64,000 nucleotides of DNA from Hemicordylus capensis (lineage: Eukaryota > Chordata > Lepidosauria > Squamata > Cordylidae): NCBI RefSeq assembly GCF_027244095.1, contig NC_069661.1, forward strand, positions 13,588,001 to 13,652,000. The letters run 5' to 3'. Made by a program: the position numbers and the translations under genes. Shown piece by piece: positions 1 through 13,608 of the stretch. Numbering within the stretch: the first letter of the stretch is position 1; every line of letters starts with the position of its first letter. The notes beneath the pieces were generated by a model. The model did not search any database, was not told the origin of the DNA, and saw only the letters and a program-made list of their open reading frames with translations.

Positions 1-3000
1 GGCTGGTGTAGGAGGTCACCCAAGCTTGGGACATACCACAGCACCAACCACGGGAGGGAAAATACCCAAGCTGGAGCTACTGACCTGGAAGGACCTGTTG
101 CAGGACCCTCCGACCAAATGCTGCTCTGGCAGCTTCATGTTCATCCAACTTGTAATGCCTTGAAAATGTAAAAGGCAACGACCAAGTAGCCGCCTTGCAA
201 ATCTCTTCATGGGACACCGGTGAAGATAACACAGTGGAAGTGGCTGCCGATGTAGTTGAGTGCGCCGTAATCTGACCAGGCACCGAAAGTTTCTGGGCTT
301 CATACAACATCGTAATGCATGAATGAACCCATCGAGCAATAATGGCTGAAGAGACCTTGCATCCCATCTTAGAAGCCTTAAAGGCCACAAAAAGAGCATC
401 TGACTTACGAAAAGCCTGCGTCCGGTTGCACTCCTTCTCTGCAGGGTGACGAGCATCCGGACAAAAAGAAGGTAATTAAATGACCGCCTCACGATTAAAC
501 TGAGACTTTACCTTAGGGATAAACGAAGGATCCGGGATAAGTCTCACAGAGTCCTTAGAGAAATTACACAAATTACTCTGAACTGACAGAGCCTGCGATT
601 CAGAAATCCTCCTGGCTGATGTTACAGCTACTAAAAAGGCCACCTTCCAGGACAGCATCTGCAATGATACAGATCAAAGTGGTTCAAATGGCGGAAACTG
701 CAGACCCCACAACACAATATGCAAATCCCATGACGGAAAACGATGGCAGACCAGAGGAGACAACAAAGCTGCCCCCCTCAAGAACTTGCGTAGAAGAGGG
801 TGCCACGCCTGAACAAACGCTGATGAGGAAACAACATCTGGATCAAGCACGCCGCCTGGTGTTTAAGCATGTTGGGTTTCAGACCAAGCGCAAGGCCATC
901 CTGAAGAAAAACCTAGTAATCCCCTCGACCTGCACTTGTCCAGCTGCAGGGAGAGCTTTGCTGTCCAGCGCAGAAAACTACGCCAAGTCGATTGGTAAAT
1001 CTTGTTGGCTGAACACTTTCTAGATGCAAGGATGGTAAATCGGACCTTGACACAGCAGAACTGGATGGTCTGGCAAACTGAGTGGATGACCTACGGTCAA
1101 GTCGACGATCTCAGAAAACCAAGGCCCTCTGGGCCAAAAAGACGCAATCAATATCAGGGATGCCCGGAAACCCCGCAGCTTCCTGAGGCAACGGGAGAGC
1201 AGCGGCACTGGAGGAAATGCATTCAGCAGACACGGACGCCATGGCACCGATAGCGTATCCGTCTCTTCTGCCCCCAACATCGGGCAACGTGAGTAAAACC
1301 TCTGAATCTTGGCATTCTGAGGATATGCAAACAAGTCTATCTGGGGACATCCCAGCTGCTCTGTCAGCCACCTAAATACTTGAGGGTGCAGGCCCCATTC
1401 TGCCGGCTGGATCTCCTGCCGTCTTAGCCAATCTGCCCGAACATTGGAAATTCTGTTTACATGATGGTCCAGAATGGATATTAAGTTGTTCTGTACACAT
1501 TAAGATATTCCTTCCCTTCACCAAGGGCGTGAAGGCTCTTAGGGCCAGAAAGACAGCCCACAGCTCGAGCCAGTTTATGCTATGGAGCAACTCTTCCACC
1601 GACCAAAGCCCCTGGGCAGAACTGTTCCAACAGTGAGCCCCCCAGCCCGATAGACTGGTGTCCGTCGTGACCATCACTCTCTCGGGTTCTATGAACAGCT
1701 TGCCCTTGTCTAGGTTCCCCGGGCCGTCCAATGAATCGACTCGCGAAGAGAGGAATGTTCTTGTCACGTTTGAGGGCAATCCTGTGCTGGTAAAGGAGGA
1801 AACCCCACTGTAACTGGCGTAGATGAAAACCTCGCCCAAGGCACCGAGTCCATAGCCGCCACCATGAGACCCAACAAACTTGCTAGATTGAGAAGGCTGG
1901 CCCACAGTCTCGAAGCAATCACACGAGCCAGTGACGTTAAGACCTCCATCCGATCCTGTGGCAGAAACAGTTTGCCTACTGAGGTGTCCATTACCATGCC
2001 CAAATGACGAAGGCTCTGTGTGGGCATCAGGTGACTCTTGCCCACATTTATCAGAAACCCATGCGCACGTAACACAGACATTGTTCTGGACAGAGCCGAC
2101 TGAACTGCCCCTTCTTGAGCAAGTTGTCGAGGTAACAATACAGGTGGACCCCCTCAGTGCATAAAGTGGCCACTAGCAGACTAGAACCTTCATAAAAACT
2201 TGGGTGGCTGATGAGAGACCAAAAGGAAGGGCTCTGTACTGATAATGCCTCCCCATGTAGCAGAAGTGGAGTATATGTCGACTGCGTGGATGAATGGGGA
2301 TGTGTAAATACGCCTCCTGGAGATCTATTGAAGTCATGTAGTCCCCCATCTGCAATGCCTCTGAGATGGTACAAAGGGTTTCCATCCTGAACCTCCTTTT
2401 TATCACAAAACGGTTGACTGGGCGTAGGTTGAGAACTGCCCTGGCCGATCCGTCCTTTTTTGGCACCGTAAAATCACAGAATAGATGCCCTTGCCTCTCT
2501 GAAGAGGTGGGACCTCCTCTATGGCCCCTATAGCCACCAGATACTGAATGGCCATGGACAACCCCTTGTGCTTTTCCGGTTTCCCAGATCTAGGGGTAAG
2601 GAGGAATCTGTTTCCTGGGGGGCTGGCCAGCTCCACTTCGTACCCGTGTAGGCTAATGGAAAGAACCCACCTGTCGATGGATTCTTTCCAAAACAGTCCA
2701 AATGGCAGACCCCCACTTTGCCTGAGTGGGAGTCAGAACTGCTGCTCTGGGGCCCCGCTGCTGGTTTCCGAGAGACTGATGGTTCTGCTGAGTGCACCCT
2801 TGCCTGCCTTGGCCTCTGGATCTGTTCCACTGCGATCAAAAAGGCCTAAAAGGCTCCCTCTGACAAACTGAGGTCTAAACGCCCTGAAGGTTTGCATCGG
2901 TCTATGATTAAAACTCTTGTCCTTCTTCCTAGGAGCTGATGGCAGAGCCCTGCGGTTATCCTTAGTTTCAATGAGGACCTCTTTCAGGGCCTCATTCCCA

Positions 3001-4430
3001 ATTAGCTTTCCCCCCAGCATAGGGAACAGCAGCTAATTTAGCCCTAGACGTATTATCAACTTCCAAAATTTTAGCCATATGTTGCGTCTTGCCAGGACAC
3101 CTGCACTGACCGCACGTGCCGAGAACTGAACACTGTCCAGAGTAGCATCCGCTGAAAAGGCAGCCGCCCTCTGCAGACGAAGTAGCTTATGCCACATCTT
3201 AGACTGATTAGTGGGAGGGTCATTGGGTAACTCGCCAACCCACAAGACTGATGCTCTAGACACCAAGGACACAGTGGTGTCAGCTCTGATGGCCACTGCT
3301 CAAGCCTCGTGGGCCCTGCGCAGTGCAGATTCTGCTTTTCTGTTTTCTGGCTCCTTAGAAGAGGAGTCCCCATCCTTGGGTACCACTGTGCTACTAAGTA
3401 GGGCCCCGAAGTGAGCAACCGTAAGTGGCACCTTCAGCAAGTCCAGAGTCTCCTCCTCAAAGTTGTACAATTTGCTAGCCAATGTCAACATATGCTTTGG
3501 GAGTCGCAATAGCTGCCCATTCCTCCTTGATGGTCTTAGTAAAGCCCTCAGGTATCACTGATTTAATCTGCGGTACCTTAGCCTTAGGCAGCACCAAGGA
3601 GCCCTTGGACACAGGAGAGATCTGTTCCTCTGTAACTGGCTACAGATCAAGCGCAGCAATAGCCTGGTTAATTAGTGGCTGAAAATCCACCATAAGAGAG
3701 AGCCTCTGACTGTGTAAGTTTGCAGCAGAGTCCTCAATCATCTCCCCCTCTTCCGAGGAGGAGGGCCCCTTGTCTGGGTTGCCCAGCAATGTCTCTGACC
3801 CACTGACCCTGGGTCACAATAGATCTGGGGAGTCCTCTCCAGACTCATCTGAAGACCTCCCTCTACGCAAGGGCACAGAGTCCTGGCGTATAGCCACCCT
3901 GGGCTGCTTAGCGGGCACCATCTCCTCCTGAGAGTCTGAGGGCGACACATGGATCACAGCCTGCCTTGCAATGCCTTGCAGGCTTCCGCGCTTTAAGCGC
4001 CGCTGCCAGTGAGACCTGAACGGCCTCCTGAATCCAGCCCTTTGCAGTGGCAGCATCAGGGGGAACCCCCACATTCCCTGTAGGAGTAGGCCCTGAGGGA
4101 GGGGCCACATAGGGGGCATCTGCACTCACCTCCTCCCCCCCGAGCAAGTCCCGATCTTACCGGGGGGAGCTGTTCATGGCCTTCTGGGTGCTCCGACGCC
4201 CCATCCACGGGCTCAGCACCGCCTGCCTCATCATCCTGCACGTCTTCCCCGTCCGATTCCGACAGGCTCTGGGGCGGCCACTCCTGCTGACGTTCCTTTC
4301 AGCGTGGCCCCAATACTCGCTGAGGCAGTCCTCCTCCTGCACGCCCAACTGCTAGGGAAAGGAGTTGGGGGGGGGGGCGAGGCCAAACATCACAGGCTTA
4401 CCTTGCTCGCGCTGCCGGGCGAAAGCTCTC

Positions 4431-4775
4431 TCACCAACGGGGCCTCCTTGTAGGGAAGCCTCCGATTCTGGTGCCACCACTTGTGTCCTGCTACGGTGGA
4501 TTGCTGGTGGCATGAATTGCGCCCAGTCTCCTCACCGGTATCTGGCCACCAACGGGGCCTCCTTGTCAGGAAGCCTCCGATTCTGGTGCCGCCACCTTCG
4601 TCCTGCTTCGGTGGATTGCTGGTGGCATGGATTGCGCCCAGTCTCCTCACCGGTATCTGGCCACCAACGGGGCCTCCTTGTAGGAAAGCCTCCGATTCTG
4701 GTGCCGCCACCTGCGTCCTGCTTCGGTGGATTGCTGGTGGCATGAATTGCGCCCAGTCTCCTCACTGGTATCTGG
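4431..4775. repeat. Three tandem 115-base units inside the DIRS leader
   Basis: Three head-to-tail copies of a 115-base unit start at 4431, 4546 and 4661. They differ at only a few positions; each contains GGCCTCCTTGT near its start and ends at GTATCTGG. They lie upstream of the gag-like region on the element's coding strand, so they could be duplicated leader or promoter sequence. Function is inference. Confidence 0.93.
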
Positions 4776-5155
4776 CAACAGAGAGGACCGCTGTGGCCTA
4801 CAGGCGCCAGCAAGGTCATCTGATACATCTGCCATTTTCCTTACAGGATTTGCGTAGTCCCGAGTTTTTGGCGGGAACAGGCGCTGATGGGCGGATCTCT
4901 CCCTAATAGCCAGGAGTCCGAAGGTCTTTTTAGCGGACATCGGCCAAAAGGTCGGCAAGAGGTGAGGAGAGGTAACGAATAACAGAAAGGACAGTAGAAG
5001 AACAGATATGATTTTTTTTTTTTAAAAAAATTTAAAATTATTATTATTTTTTTTTTCTTTAGTAACTAGAGAGAACTAATAGTAGTAGAATACCAGGTGA
5101 AGAATAGATTGGAAATAGTCAAAAACAATAGGAATATAAGCAGAAGAAAAGAAGA

Positions 5156-5292
5156 GGCCTAGTTAACTAGGCCAAAGCCTGCGAGCTGTAATGCAAGCCT
5201 TCTGGAGCAAAGGCAGGAAGTAGAACTGGGGAGATCCGCCCACATGCACTGGGTTAAGGATCTTCAAGTATGACTACTTCCTGCCTTTTGGA
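5156..5292. repeat. Inverted repeats near the DIRS right end
   Basis: GGCCTAGTTAACTAGGCC at about 5156-5173 is a perfect 18-base palindrome. Just beyond it, a GGAGCAAAGGCAGGAAGTAG block (about 5201-5221) recurs in reverse complement at about 5271-5292. DIRS elements carry internal complementary regions used in their circular replication; this may be a relic of one, but I could not match it to both termini. Confidence 0.5.
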
Positions 5293-5342
5293 GCATGTGG
5301 GGGGGATGTAATCCCAAGCTTGGGTGACCTCCTACACCAGCC

Positions 5343-7160
5343 GAGAACATATCGTTTATTTTAACATCCATCTATCTATCAGCCAACACTAATTTCTCAG
5401 TCCCAAACTCAGGTCCTGACAAGCTGGTCTGCTGATTGAGGTCAGTGGGTACGCCAGCCCTCCATTCCAGATTTAGTGCATCTGCCCACCTCGGAGGACT
5501 CGACCAGTCCTGAGGCAGGCAGATGTACTGCCTGGAGTAGAGGGCTGGTTTAACTGCTGACACCAATTGATAGACCAGCTCTCTCCATAAAAAAAGCACC
5601 ATTTTGAAGCCCTTTTTACAGCAAAACAGGCCTCAAAATGGCAATTGAATCACCCGAATCGATTTGTGTGATTCGAGAGTGCTTTATCAAGACAGCCAGC
5701 CAAGCCAGCTGTTCTCAACACATCAATTTGGTGGTTCTGCAATTCAATTTGACCTCGAATCGAATCACTGGATTTGATTTGTGCACACTCCTAATTTTTG
5801 CCATGTGGAGGTAAATTAGGAATACCTCTCTTACAACAAGCAAGCTTTTCTTTAGTGCTAAAATCAAGCTTATTGTTAATCCACCAAAGTCTCAGGCAGT
5901 GTTCCCTCTAACAGGGATTCCCAGATATTGTTGACTACAACTCCCATAATTCCCAGCAAAAGGCTATTGAGGCTGGGAATGCTGGGAGTTGTAGTCAACA
6001 TCTGGGAATTGCTGTTAGAGGGAACACTGGTCTCAAGGATTCCAAAGTTATAAAACCAATCTCTTTGAACTATACAGCATCAGGTGATCTGTACTTAGGG
6101 GCCAAACTAGATGAGATTCAGGAGATCCACCATCAGATCTCCCAAAGCCTTTTTAAAAAAACAATCTTTTTTCTCCCCTCCATGGCTAAAAGCAGCTTTG
6201 GAGGGTAGGGCACTTCCATCAGGGAAATGGCTTGGAGAGAATTTAAAAAATAAAAATAAAAATCTACCCAGGCACCATGACTCTGATCCAACTCTCCTCC
6301 ACTGCTGCATTTATTTGAAAAAGAAAAAAAAGGCCTGGTTTCTGCTAGTGCTGCTTCCTCTCCTTTTCCTCTCTCTTGCACCCCTCTCTTCTAGTTCCCT
6401 CTTATTATTTTGTATTACCTCGTCTAGCTGCATGTTTTCTAGCCTGTTTTGTTTTGCTTGTGTGTTCATTGTGGGTGACATGGAGTGGTACTAATTAGCA
6501 TAGAGAATGGTAAGTTAGAGATGATCAAGAAGCTTGGTGCTTGTTCTGCAACCCCTATAATTAACAAAACAAACAAAATTTAGAGGTGCCAAGGAGTAAA
6601 TCTTGCATTTCACCATACCAAAATCTGTTCTACTGTTTCACTACATTGGGGGGAGGGCTTCATGGTGCCTGTGTCACAACTAGAAATGATGGAGCCCCTT
6701 TGCAGTTACAGCTGCTTTTGTTAAGCCCCGAACCTAACTGCCAAATGCATAATATAATTCTTGACCTAAGGAGAACAGCTTTTACAGATGTGCAGGGCAG
6801 AAGAGGCAGCAGCTCCTAGACTGCAGTATTCATTTTACGTCCTCCTCAGCTTGCTGTTGTAGTTCAGGAATTCAGCTTTGGCCTACAGCATGTAATAAAA
6901 TGAGAGCCACAACACATGCCTGGAGGACACAATTCCTCCTCTGTGTTGTCACAGCAGCAATTGTTAAAGCAACAGCTGCTGTTCCTGGCTGAGGAAATGG
7001 CAATCCTAGAAATATCGCTCTGTTCTGGTTGGTGTAGCACACTACAAGGCATGTTGGCAGCTCCTTAAAGCCTGCGTGGGAGGAAATGAGAACCAAAGTA
7101 TCCACTTGAGTCTCTACAAGTATTTACAAAACAAGTGTTCATTACAAACACATACAGGAA
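5343..7160. other. Intergenic DNA downstream of NUP54
   Basis: No gene is recognised. About 5640-5795 reads like one arm of a transposon ending at a TTAGGAGTGTGCA-type terminus, with repeated GAATC/GATTC steps. 5897-6029 is a complete foldback element listed separately. 6040-7160 looks unique, apart from poly-A/T-rich stretches near 6150-6330. Confidence 0.6.
5897..6029. mobile_element. 133-base foldback MITE, hAT-like, with target duplication
   Basis: The element begins CAGTGTTCCCTCTAACAG and ends with the reverse complement; its middle folds on GACTACAACTCCCA. It is flanked by GTCTCAGG (5889-5896) and GTCTCAAG (6030-6037), a near-perfect 8-base target duplication as expected for hAT elements. 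It has no coding capacity. A second copy of exactly the same length lies at 62468-62600. Confidence 0.88.
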
Positions 7161-7766
7161 AGGTATCGAAAGTAAACATTTGATTTTATTATCTCATTGA
7201 AGGAAAGGGATTCTGCAAATCCTGATTAAGTAAAATGATATAAAAATATAGCCTTCAGGTTCTGATAGTAAAAAAAAAAAGTCACCTTTCTCCAGTGCAT
7301 TTTCCCCACAACTTGTCCAAAGCAGCACACGAGCACATTAGATCAGCTGTCTCCCCTTCAAAAAACAGAGTTCAAAAACTTTATTTAAGCAGTGTGTCTA
7401 GGCAGACTGGACAATGTTTTGCACACACAAAAACTAGCAGTTCTTTTGTGTTGTGATTGCTGTGGAAAAATGGCAATGTCTCCCATCAAGATTTCAATTC
7501 TCAATGTTTTGTTTTGATTTTTAAAAACAAAACTGATGAACAAATGCAGGCTTAGATCAGAGAAGCATCTGAAATCTACATTTCTTTCTTCTTGAAATCA
7601 AGTGCAGCTTTATAAATGTAAACCTCTTGAAGACTGAAGTTGAAAAACTAAAGGCCAGAAGCACTGGAGCTCTCTTTGAACTTATGCTAAGGTTTATTGA
7701 TCAGAACACCTGGTGGAGTTTTAGCCATGGAGAAAAGCAACTGTTCCATTGGCCTCCAGAGACCCA
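7160..7766 (-). other. NUP54: NUP54 3' UTR (extent approximate)
   Basis: Downstream of the stop the minus strand has AATAAA hexamers near 7380, and another near 7185-7190 after an A/T-rich stretch. Either could be the poly(A) signal. The right boundary is the stop codon; the left one is a guess from these hexamers. Confidence 0.5.
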
Positions 7767-7895
7767 TCAGCTGAAGACACCTCCTCTGATAGGGATGCTC
7801 TCATTTGATCCATGTTCTATCAGCTTTATATCTTCCAGGTCATCTTTTATTATGCTGATCAGGTGACTCAGACCCTCCTGTTGCTGCTTCAAATG
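7767..7895 (-). CDS. NUP54: NUP54 exon 13 (terminal coding part)
   Basis: 129 bases including the stop, HLKQQQEGLSHLISIIKDDL to IRGGVFS. The stop codon is at 7767-7769. The last helix of the coiled coil and the conserved C-terminus are intact. Confidence 0.98.
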   Translation of the reverse strand, partial: HLKQQQEGLSHLISIIKDDLEDIKLIEHGSNESIPIRGGVFS

Positions 7896-10800
7896 CTAAA
7901 GAAAGGGAAGAGATGGGGAAATCAGGTAAATGCTTATTTTCAGAACTATGACCACTGAAATAAAATGTGCATCAATTTCTTTTTAATGATTATTATTTTG
8001 GAACATGTTAGATGTCAATACTTCAGTCTGCCAAGTTGTCACATCCACTAGCCACTTCCCATTAAACACAGAGGTGGGGTGAAGAAAAGAGAAAAACTGA
8101 AGTTTACTCAGGGGAAAGAAAGGTTGACTAGGGCTCCCAATGCATCTGGGGAAAGGGCAGTACTATAGCCTCTGTCCGCTATAGATTTTACTCTCTTGCT
8201 TTAGTACACTGCCTAGTTCAAATGATCTCCATGATTTTCCCCTCCTTCACCTCATCCCTTGTAACAGAAACTTATTTAAGAACCAAAATACTGGGAGCAA
8301 AATATACTTGTCAAAAGGTTTAACTTCCCCATTCTTAATGGCATTTGATTTTCTTTGGGCAGAATTCTGCTGTTATGCTACACAACATTTTACATTACCA
8401 AATGAGTATTCTTAAGGAGTGAAGTGCTGGAGAAGGAGGCACACCAAACTATTTCTAAAGGATTAGGGTTGCCATATGGAAAGGTGGACAGGTCTCTGAC
8501 ACCTCTGAGCGATGCATGGAGGAGAGAATTTCAGCAGGTGCAGCTTTTCTTCCTCCTGCATGACAAGCTGCACCTGCTGAAATTCCCTCTTCTGCACATC
8601 TCATAAAGGTTCAGGAGACCTGTCCTCTTTTCCATATGGCAGCCCCATAAATGGACCAACTCCCAAACCAATGTTTTTTGGATATATTACCCACATAATA
8701 TATAGAGACGTAAGTTTTGGGCAGTATAAAAATATGTTAGTTAGTCAGTTAGTTAGATAGATAGATAGATAGAGTCAATGCAGCACAGCAAGACTCAGTG
8801 TAGAAGACAACATGTCTTCTATTATTACTATTTTTACACAATTGGGATCCAAACCTAGAAAAAGGAATTTGCCCCAGTTGACATCTGAGTTCAAGGCAAA
8901 GGAAGGAGTTGTGCCAAGTTGAAGCCCACCAAGCTGTCAGCTGGACCCACAATGACTCACAATACAGGGCTAACACTCACCTGCTTGATCTCCCGCAAGA
9001 GGTCTGCATCAATGTAGTACCTCTCTTCAGATCTCACTGCTCCAAAGTGGTTCTGCATCCTGATCTGAGACATCAGCTCATTCAGCCGACCCTGGAAGAT
9101 TATGAAGGGTTACATTCATAGAGAGAAAAAGCAGCTCCTTTTCCCTGGGACTAAGTAGCAGCTGAGAGCACGCTTTGCATGTCCTCAGCCTCTCAAGCTA
9201 AAGATCTCAAGCCAGGTCTAGGTGCTGCCACTTCAGATTGGAAGGGAGGGAACCACATTTTTAAACCTTTCCCTACATAAGCATTCCTTTTATGTAGTAC
9301 ATTAGCACACCAAGAGAAAGGCTGCACGTACTCCTTTCCCTACAGTGCTGTTTCTCCACTTGAAAGGATTTATTTATTTACATAAATAAATGGCGGAGCA
9401 ATAATAAAACGCAGTTCTACAGCCTGCAGCAGGACAATCCATTCCACCATTTAAGGGCTCTACAACTTCATTCTGCTGCATAGGGGGTTTGACACCTGAA
9501 GAACTCCAGAAAAAGGAACACATTGTAAGACTTACAGTTTAATCCTAAATAAGGAACAGATCTTTTGAAATAAGGAACAGGTGGTAAGCCTGGCTGCGTG
9601 AGTAGATGAGGCTACAAGTCAGTAAAGGTTGGAATAGGCCTTTCCTGAGACCAGGAGACCTATTGTAGATAAGCCTGGGTAATCAGCCAATGGTCAATTC
9701 AGTATGTTACTTCTTCAAGGCAGCAACCTTTAGCATGCTGAACTGGACGTAAGCCCCCTTGATTGTGCTCTAGGGCCTTTGAAAACACACCTACAAAAAT
9801 CATCAGCATGCTTGGAGGTGCCCAGAGCTTTCCAAGAGAAATGGCCCCCAATAGATTTTTCAGTGAGAAACACTGTGCTACAGTAAAATGAATCTAGAAC
9901 ATGCAAACTTCAGCAGAAGACAAGAAACAGAAGCAGCACATGTACAAGGAGGATGTCACCTTTCATTTTACAGGTGCAGCTTTTCTCCCCCCTTCATGAC
10001 AAGATGCACCTGCTGAAATTCCCCCTTCTGAGCATCCCTTAAAAGGTACAGGAGACCTGCTCTCCTTTCCATGGGGCAGCCTTAGGTGTGGCACTTGCCC
10101 TGAGGAATAGAAAGACACCAGACTGCCATGGAGACATTTCTGCTTTTTTTTCCTGTTGCTCAAGGGTCTTTCCCAAGGTCCCCCTGACCTGCTAACCTTG
10201 AACTGTGTAGGTGCATTGAGTTCACACTGAATTGTATCCAACTGCACACGGAGCTGCTCCTCATCTGCTTGGATGGCATAACCGCTTTTTCTTTGGATCT
10301 CTTGCTTGATTAACACCTGCATGAAGAAATCAGTAACATGGTTTAGATTAGGTTGTCCTACTCAAGAAGCTGTACCCTTGTATGTAGAATCGAGGACTGA
10401 GTTCCCTTGTCTACTTCCTCCCAGAGATGGTGAGATGCCAGATATGACCAGCTGCTTAGGCACATGGGGAAAAATAGAAGAGAGAGTCTAGCTTTACAGC
10501 AACCACCAGGCACATCTGGAAACTCCAAGGCAGTGCAAGGAAGTGAAGCAAAACAGATGCATTTTGTGCAGTGCTATCAGGAGCATACAGCATTTTACAA
10601 GACAATAGGATTTGGGCCGGGGGAAGGTTCCTGTCCCAAGGAGCTTATTCCACTCCCCATTCCCCCGATTTGTACATGTCACTATTTTTAACATGGCAAC
10701 CAGTTATATAGCTTAGGAACATAGGCAGCTGCCATATACTGCCAGTGGTCCATCTAACTCAGTATTGTCTACACAGACTGGCAGTGGCTTCTCCAGGGTT

Positions 10801-13524
10801 GCAGGCAGGAATCTCTATCAATCCTATCTTGGAGATGCTGCCAGGGAGGGAACTTAGAACCTTCTGCTCTTCCCAGAGCACCCCATCCCCTAACAGGAAT
10901 ATCTTACAGTGCTCACATGTGGTTCCCTATTCAAATGCAACCACGACAGACCCTGCTTAGCAAAGGGTGTGGCTAACAAAAGAAAGGAGGGAGGGCACCA
11001 GCACAGACACAAATAGGTGAGGAAATCTCAAAAGAGCACCAGCAATGTGTTTTATTATTAGACCCAACATATTTTAAGCTATTACGTGTTTTTTTCAAAG
11101 TACTGAAAAAGCAAAGTGGCTTTCTATATTATTTATCTATCTATCAAATTTGTAGACCACCCCAGTCTCTAGGCTGTTTATCTCAAAGTAATTCTTTAAA
11201 TGATAGAAGGGCAGCTTTGCTGCATCAGTGTCCTTGAAGAAGAGTACCCACTTGGAATATATTGGGCCTATTTAAAAACACACACACTTAGGATGCTTCT
11301 CTAAGTTTTCCTGTTTGGGATAATGTGGCTAAGCCAGGATCATGGTCCAGGTGAGGTTGTAGCATAATTGCCTTTGATCCCTTATTCACACAGTTCTAAA
11401 CATCTCTTCTAATTCTGATCATGCTTTTCCAGGATTTCACATATGTAGTAAGCATGCTTTCTTTTTTCTTTTCTTTCATTCCTAAGTCCAACACACGTTA
11501 TCTCGACTGTGCTATGGTTGGAGCTGTTTTAGATGGACAATTAAATTTTGACTGAGAGGGAGACCAGAATGTCTAGAAGCAATCGCAGCTGCATATGTTG
11601 AGGCTTCATTTTGGTTGAAGGGTGAAGATTAAGTGGGTTATGTCTTAGGCTTTATGGAAAAGATAGACCTTGAGGAGGAAGAGGAGAAAGAAAGGAGGTA
11701 ACAACTTGGAAGTGTTCGGGGAGAGAGTTCCAGGCAAAAGGGGCAACAGGAGAAAAGTGGGAAAGTTTTAGGAAGAGGATGAAATGGAACTGTTGGGAAG
11801 AGATGTAAGAAGGGGGTCTCCACAGAGGATTGCTTGGGAGAGGTGGTAGAAGCATACAAATAAGAACTGCAGGGCAGGTCTCTGTCCTTTATTTATTTAT
11901 TTAAAAATAAATTAGCTTTAAAATTAGCACGCAGCACACAGACTCTGGAATGCTGGCCACTCCTGTTTTATAAGATGATTTACATAGTACAGATGAATTC
12001 TAGACAGTGGGTGGTAAATTCAAGCAATCAGAGCATTCAAACTGCATTTTATTAAGTGTGGAGAATCTCATTGCTTAAGTTAATGTTGAGGGGATGGTCA
12101 TTCCTCTGTGCAACGAGTCTTGTTTGGTTTGTTGAATTCCATATATTTAATCATAGAGTTTTGGAGTTGGGACCTTCAGTCTTCTAGTCCAACCCCCAGC
12201 TCAGTGCAGGCAATTGCTACAACTTCTGACAGATGTCCATTCAGCCTCTGTTTGAAGCTCTCCAATGAAGGAGAACCCACCACAGCATGAGGCAGGCTGT
12301 TCCATAGGCAAATCTCTAGCTGCCCCAAATACCTGAGAGGCATTTTCTGTCCTCATCCACATCATGCCCCCCACCCCACCCCTCCGTGGCCAATTCCCCT
12401 ATCCCAACCCACCCATAATCCCTTCTCACTCTTTCCTGTCCCTTGCCTTATGCTTTTTCTTATTAAACTAAGCTCTGTAGACAACCTGTTTGAATGTATC
12501 ATTCTCTACTTACCTCTCTAATTTGCCCTTTGTGGTGATTGGCTAGTCATACTGTCAATCAAAAGGAATTTAAACTCAGGAACCTCCTCTAGAGAGAATT
12601 CCAAAGGGAGGAGCTTTGGAATGGAGTGAACATGTGTCAGCTGGAGCTAACTGACATTCTCGGATAGGGTTGGAAGGAGCCAGAGATAGAGATGGTTCGG
12701 GCTAGAGAGGACCCCTGCTCAGAGCAGGACTGAGGGTGGAATTGGGAGGTTGTACACACCTGGGAATACCTCTGCAAATCAAGCTGGACTATCACTTTGT
12801 GCATTCTGGGAGCGTATGGTTTTATGCACAGGTTATACAGCCAGGGAGTTTTTGTCCCAGGAAAAGTGTTGGAAGTCTAAAAAAGCTTGTTTTACCTTAA
12901 TAGTCACCTCACTATCTTTGCAGCAAAGCCTTTGTTGACATACTGACACAATCTTATATAGATACCAGGGTTTTGAATACCAGACTGAAATATAAGAAGT
13001 GGTGCAGCAAGTAAATACTAAGGTTGTTACTTTGTTTCAGAAACCATTACTCATGTGACCCTACAGTTATTTTCTTTGGTTTAGAATTTTAAAACTCTTT
13101 CAACTGTGTCTACTTCTCCCCATATTACCACTCAGGCGCAATACCAAAGCTAAGGTTAGAAAACCAAATAGCCATCTCCCGCGCAGTATGAGATGAGGCC
13201 TTTCAGCATCTTCCTACATCGCAGCTGCCCAATATAGGTGTTTCTGGGAAACATAGCGGCGGGGATTCAAACTGGCAACATTCTGCTTGTTAGTCAAGCA
13301 TTTCCCTGCTGCACCATGCCCCTAGGTCTCCCTGTCTCTCCCCTCGCCACCCCACCCCACCCCACCCCCAGCCCCAGTTTGTTCTCCCCGGAGGCCCAGC
13401 CAGCATTCTTCCAGTCATCAGTTTCTTTCTGCCTATCCTTGTCGTTAATAGGCAGCTACTCGCAAACTCTCGCGAGAGCTGCCACACATGGGATTAGTGA
13501 CAGGTACACCTTAGAAATTTTTTA

Positions 13525-13608
<84 letters not shown>

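Larger units (their letters stand above)
1..5342 (-). mobile_element. DIRS-like tyrosine-recombinase retrotransposon (fossil)
   Basis: A 31-base terminal inverted repeat (starting GGCTGGTGTAGG) is identical at 1-31 and, reversed, at 5312-5342; each copy contains the palindrome CCCAAGCTTGGG. Between them the minus strand carries, in DIRS order, a gag-like region (about 2650-4350), reverse transcriptase (about 1900-2640, with a catalytic-region stretch like SIDLQEAYLHIPIHP), RNase H (about 1050-1900, GWGAH motif) and a tyrosine recombinase (about 30-1000, with an AHSTTSAATS-like stretch where the family has its catalytic HxxR). The coding regions are broken several times, so it is a fossil, although the perfect ends suggest modest age. 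The left end coincides with the window edge, so the left flank is unseen. No target duplication is expected for this family. Confidence 0.88.

Noticed and set aside
4365-4906. Repetitive open frames of up to 141 residues in the DIRS leader
   Set aside because: They are translations of the 115-base tandem unit and lie on both strands.
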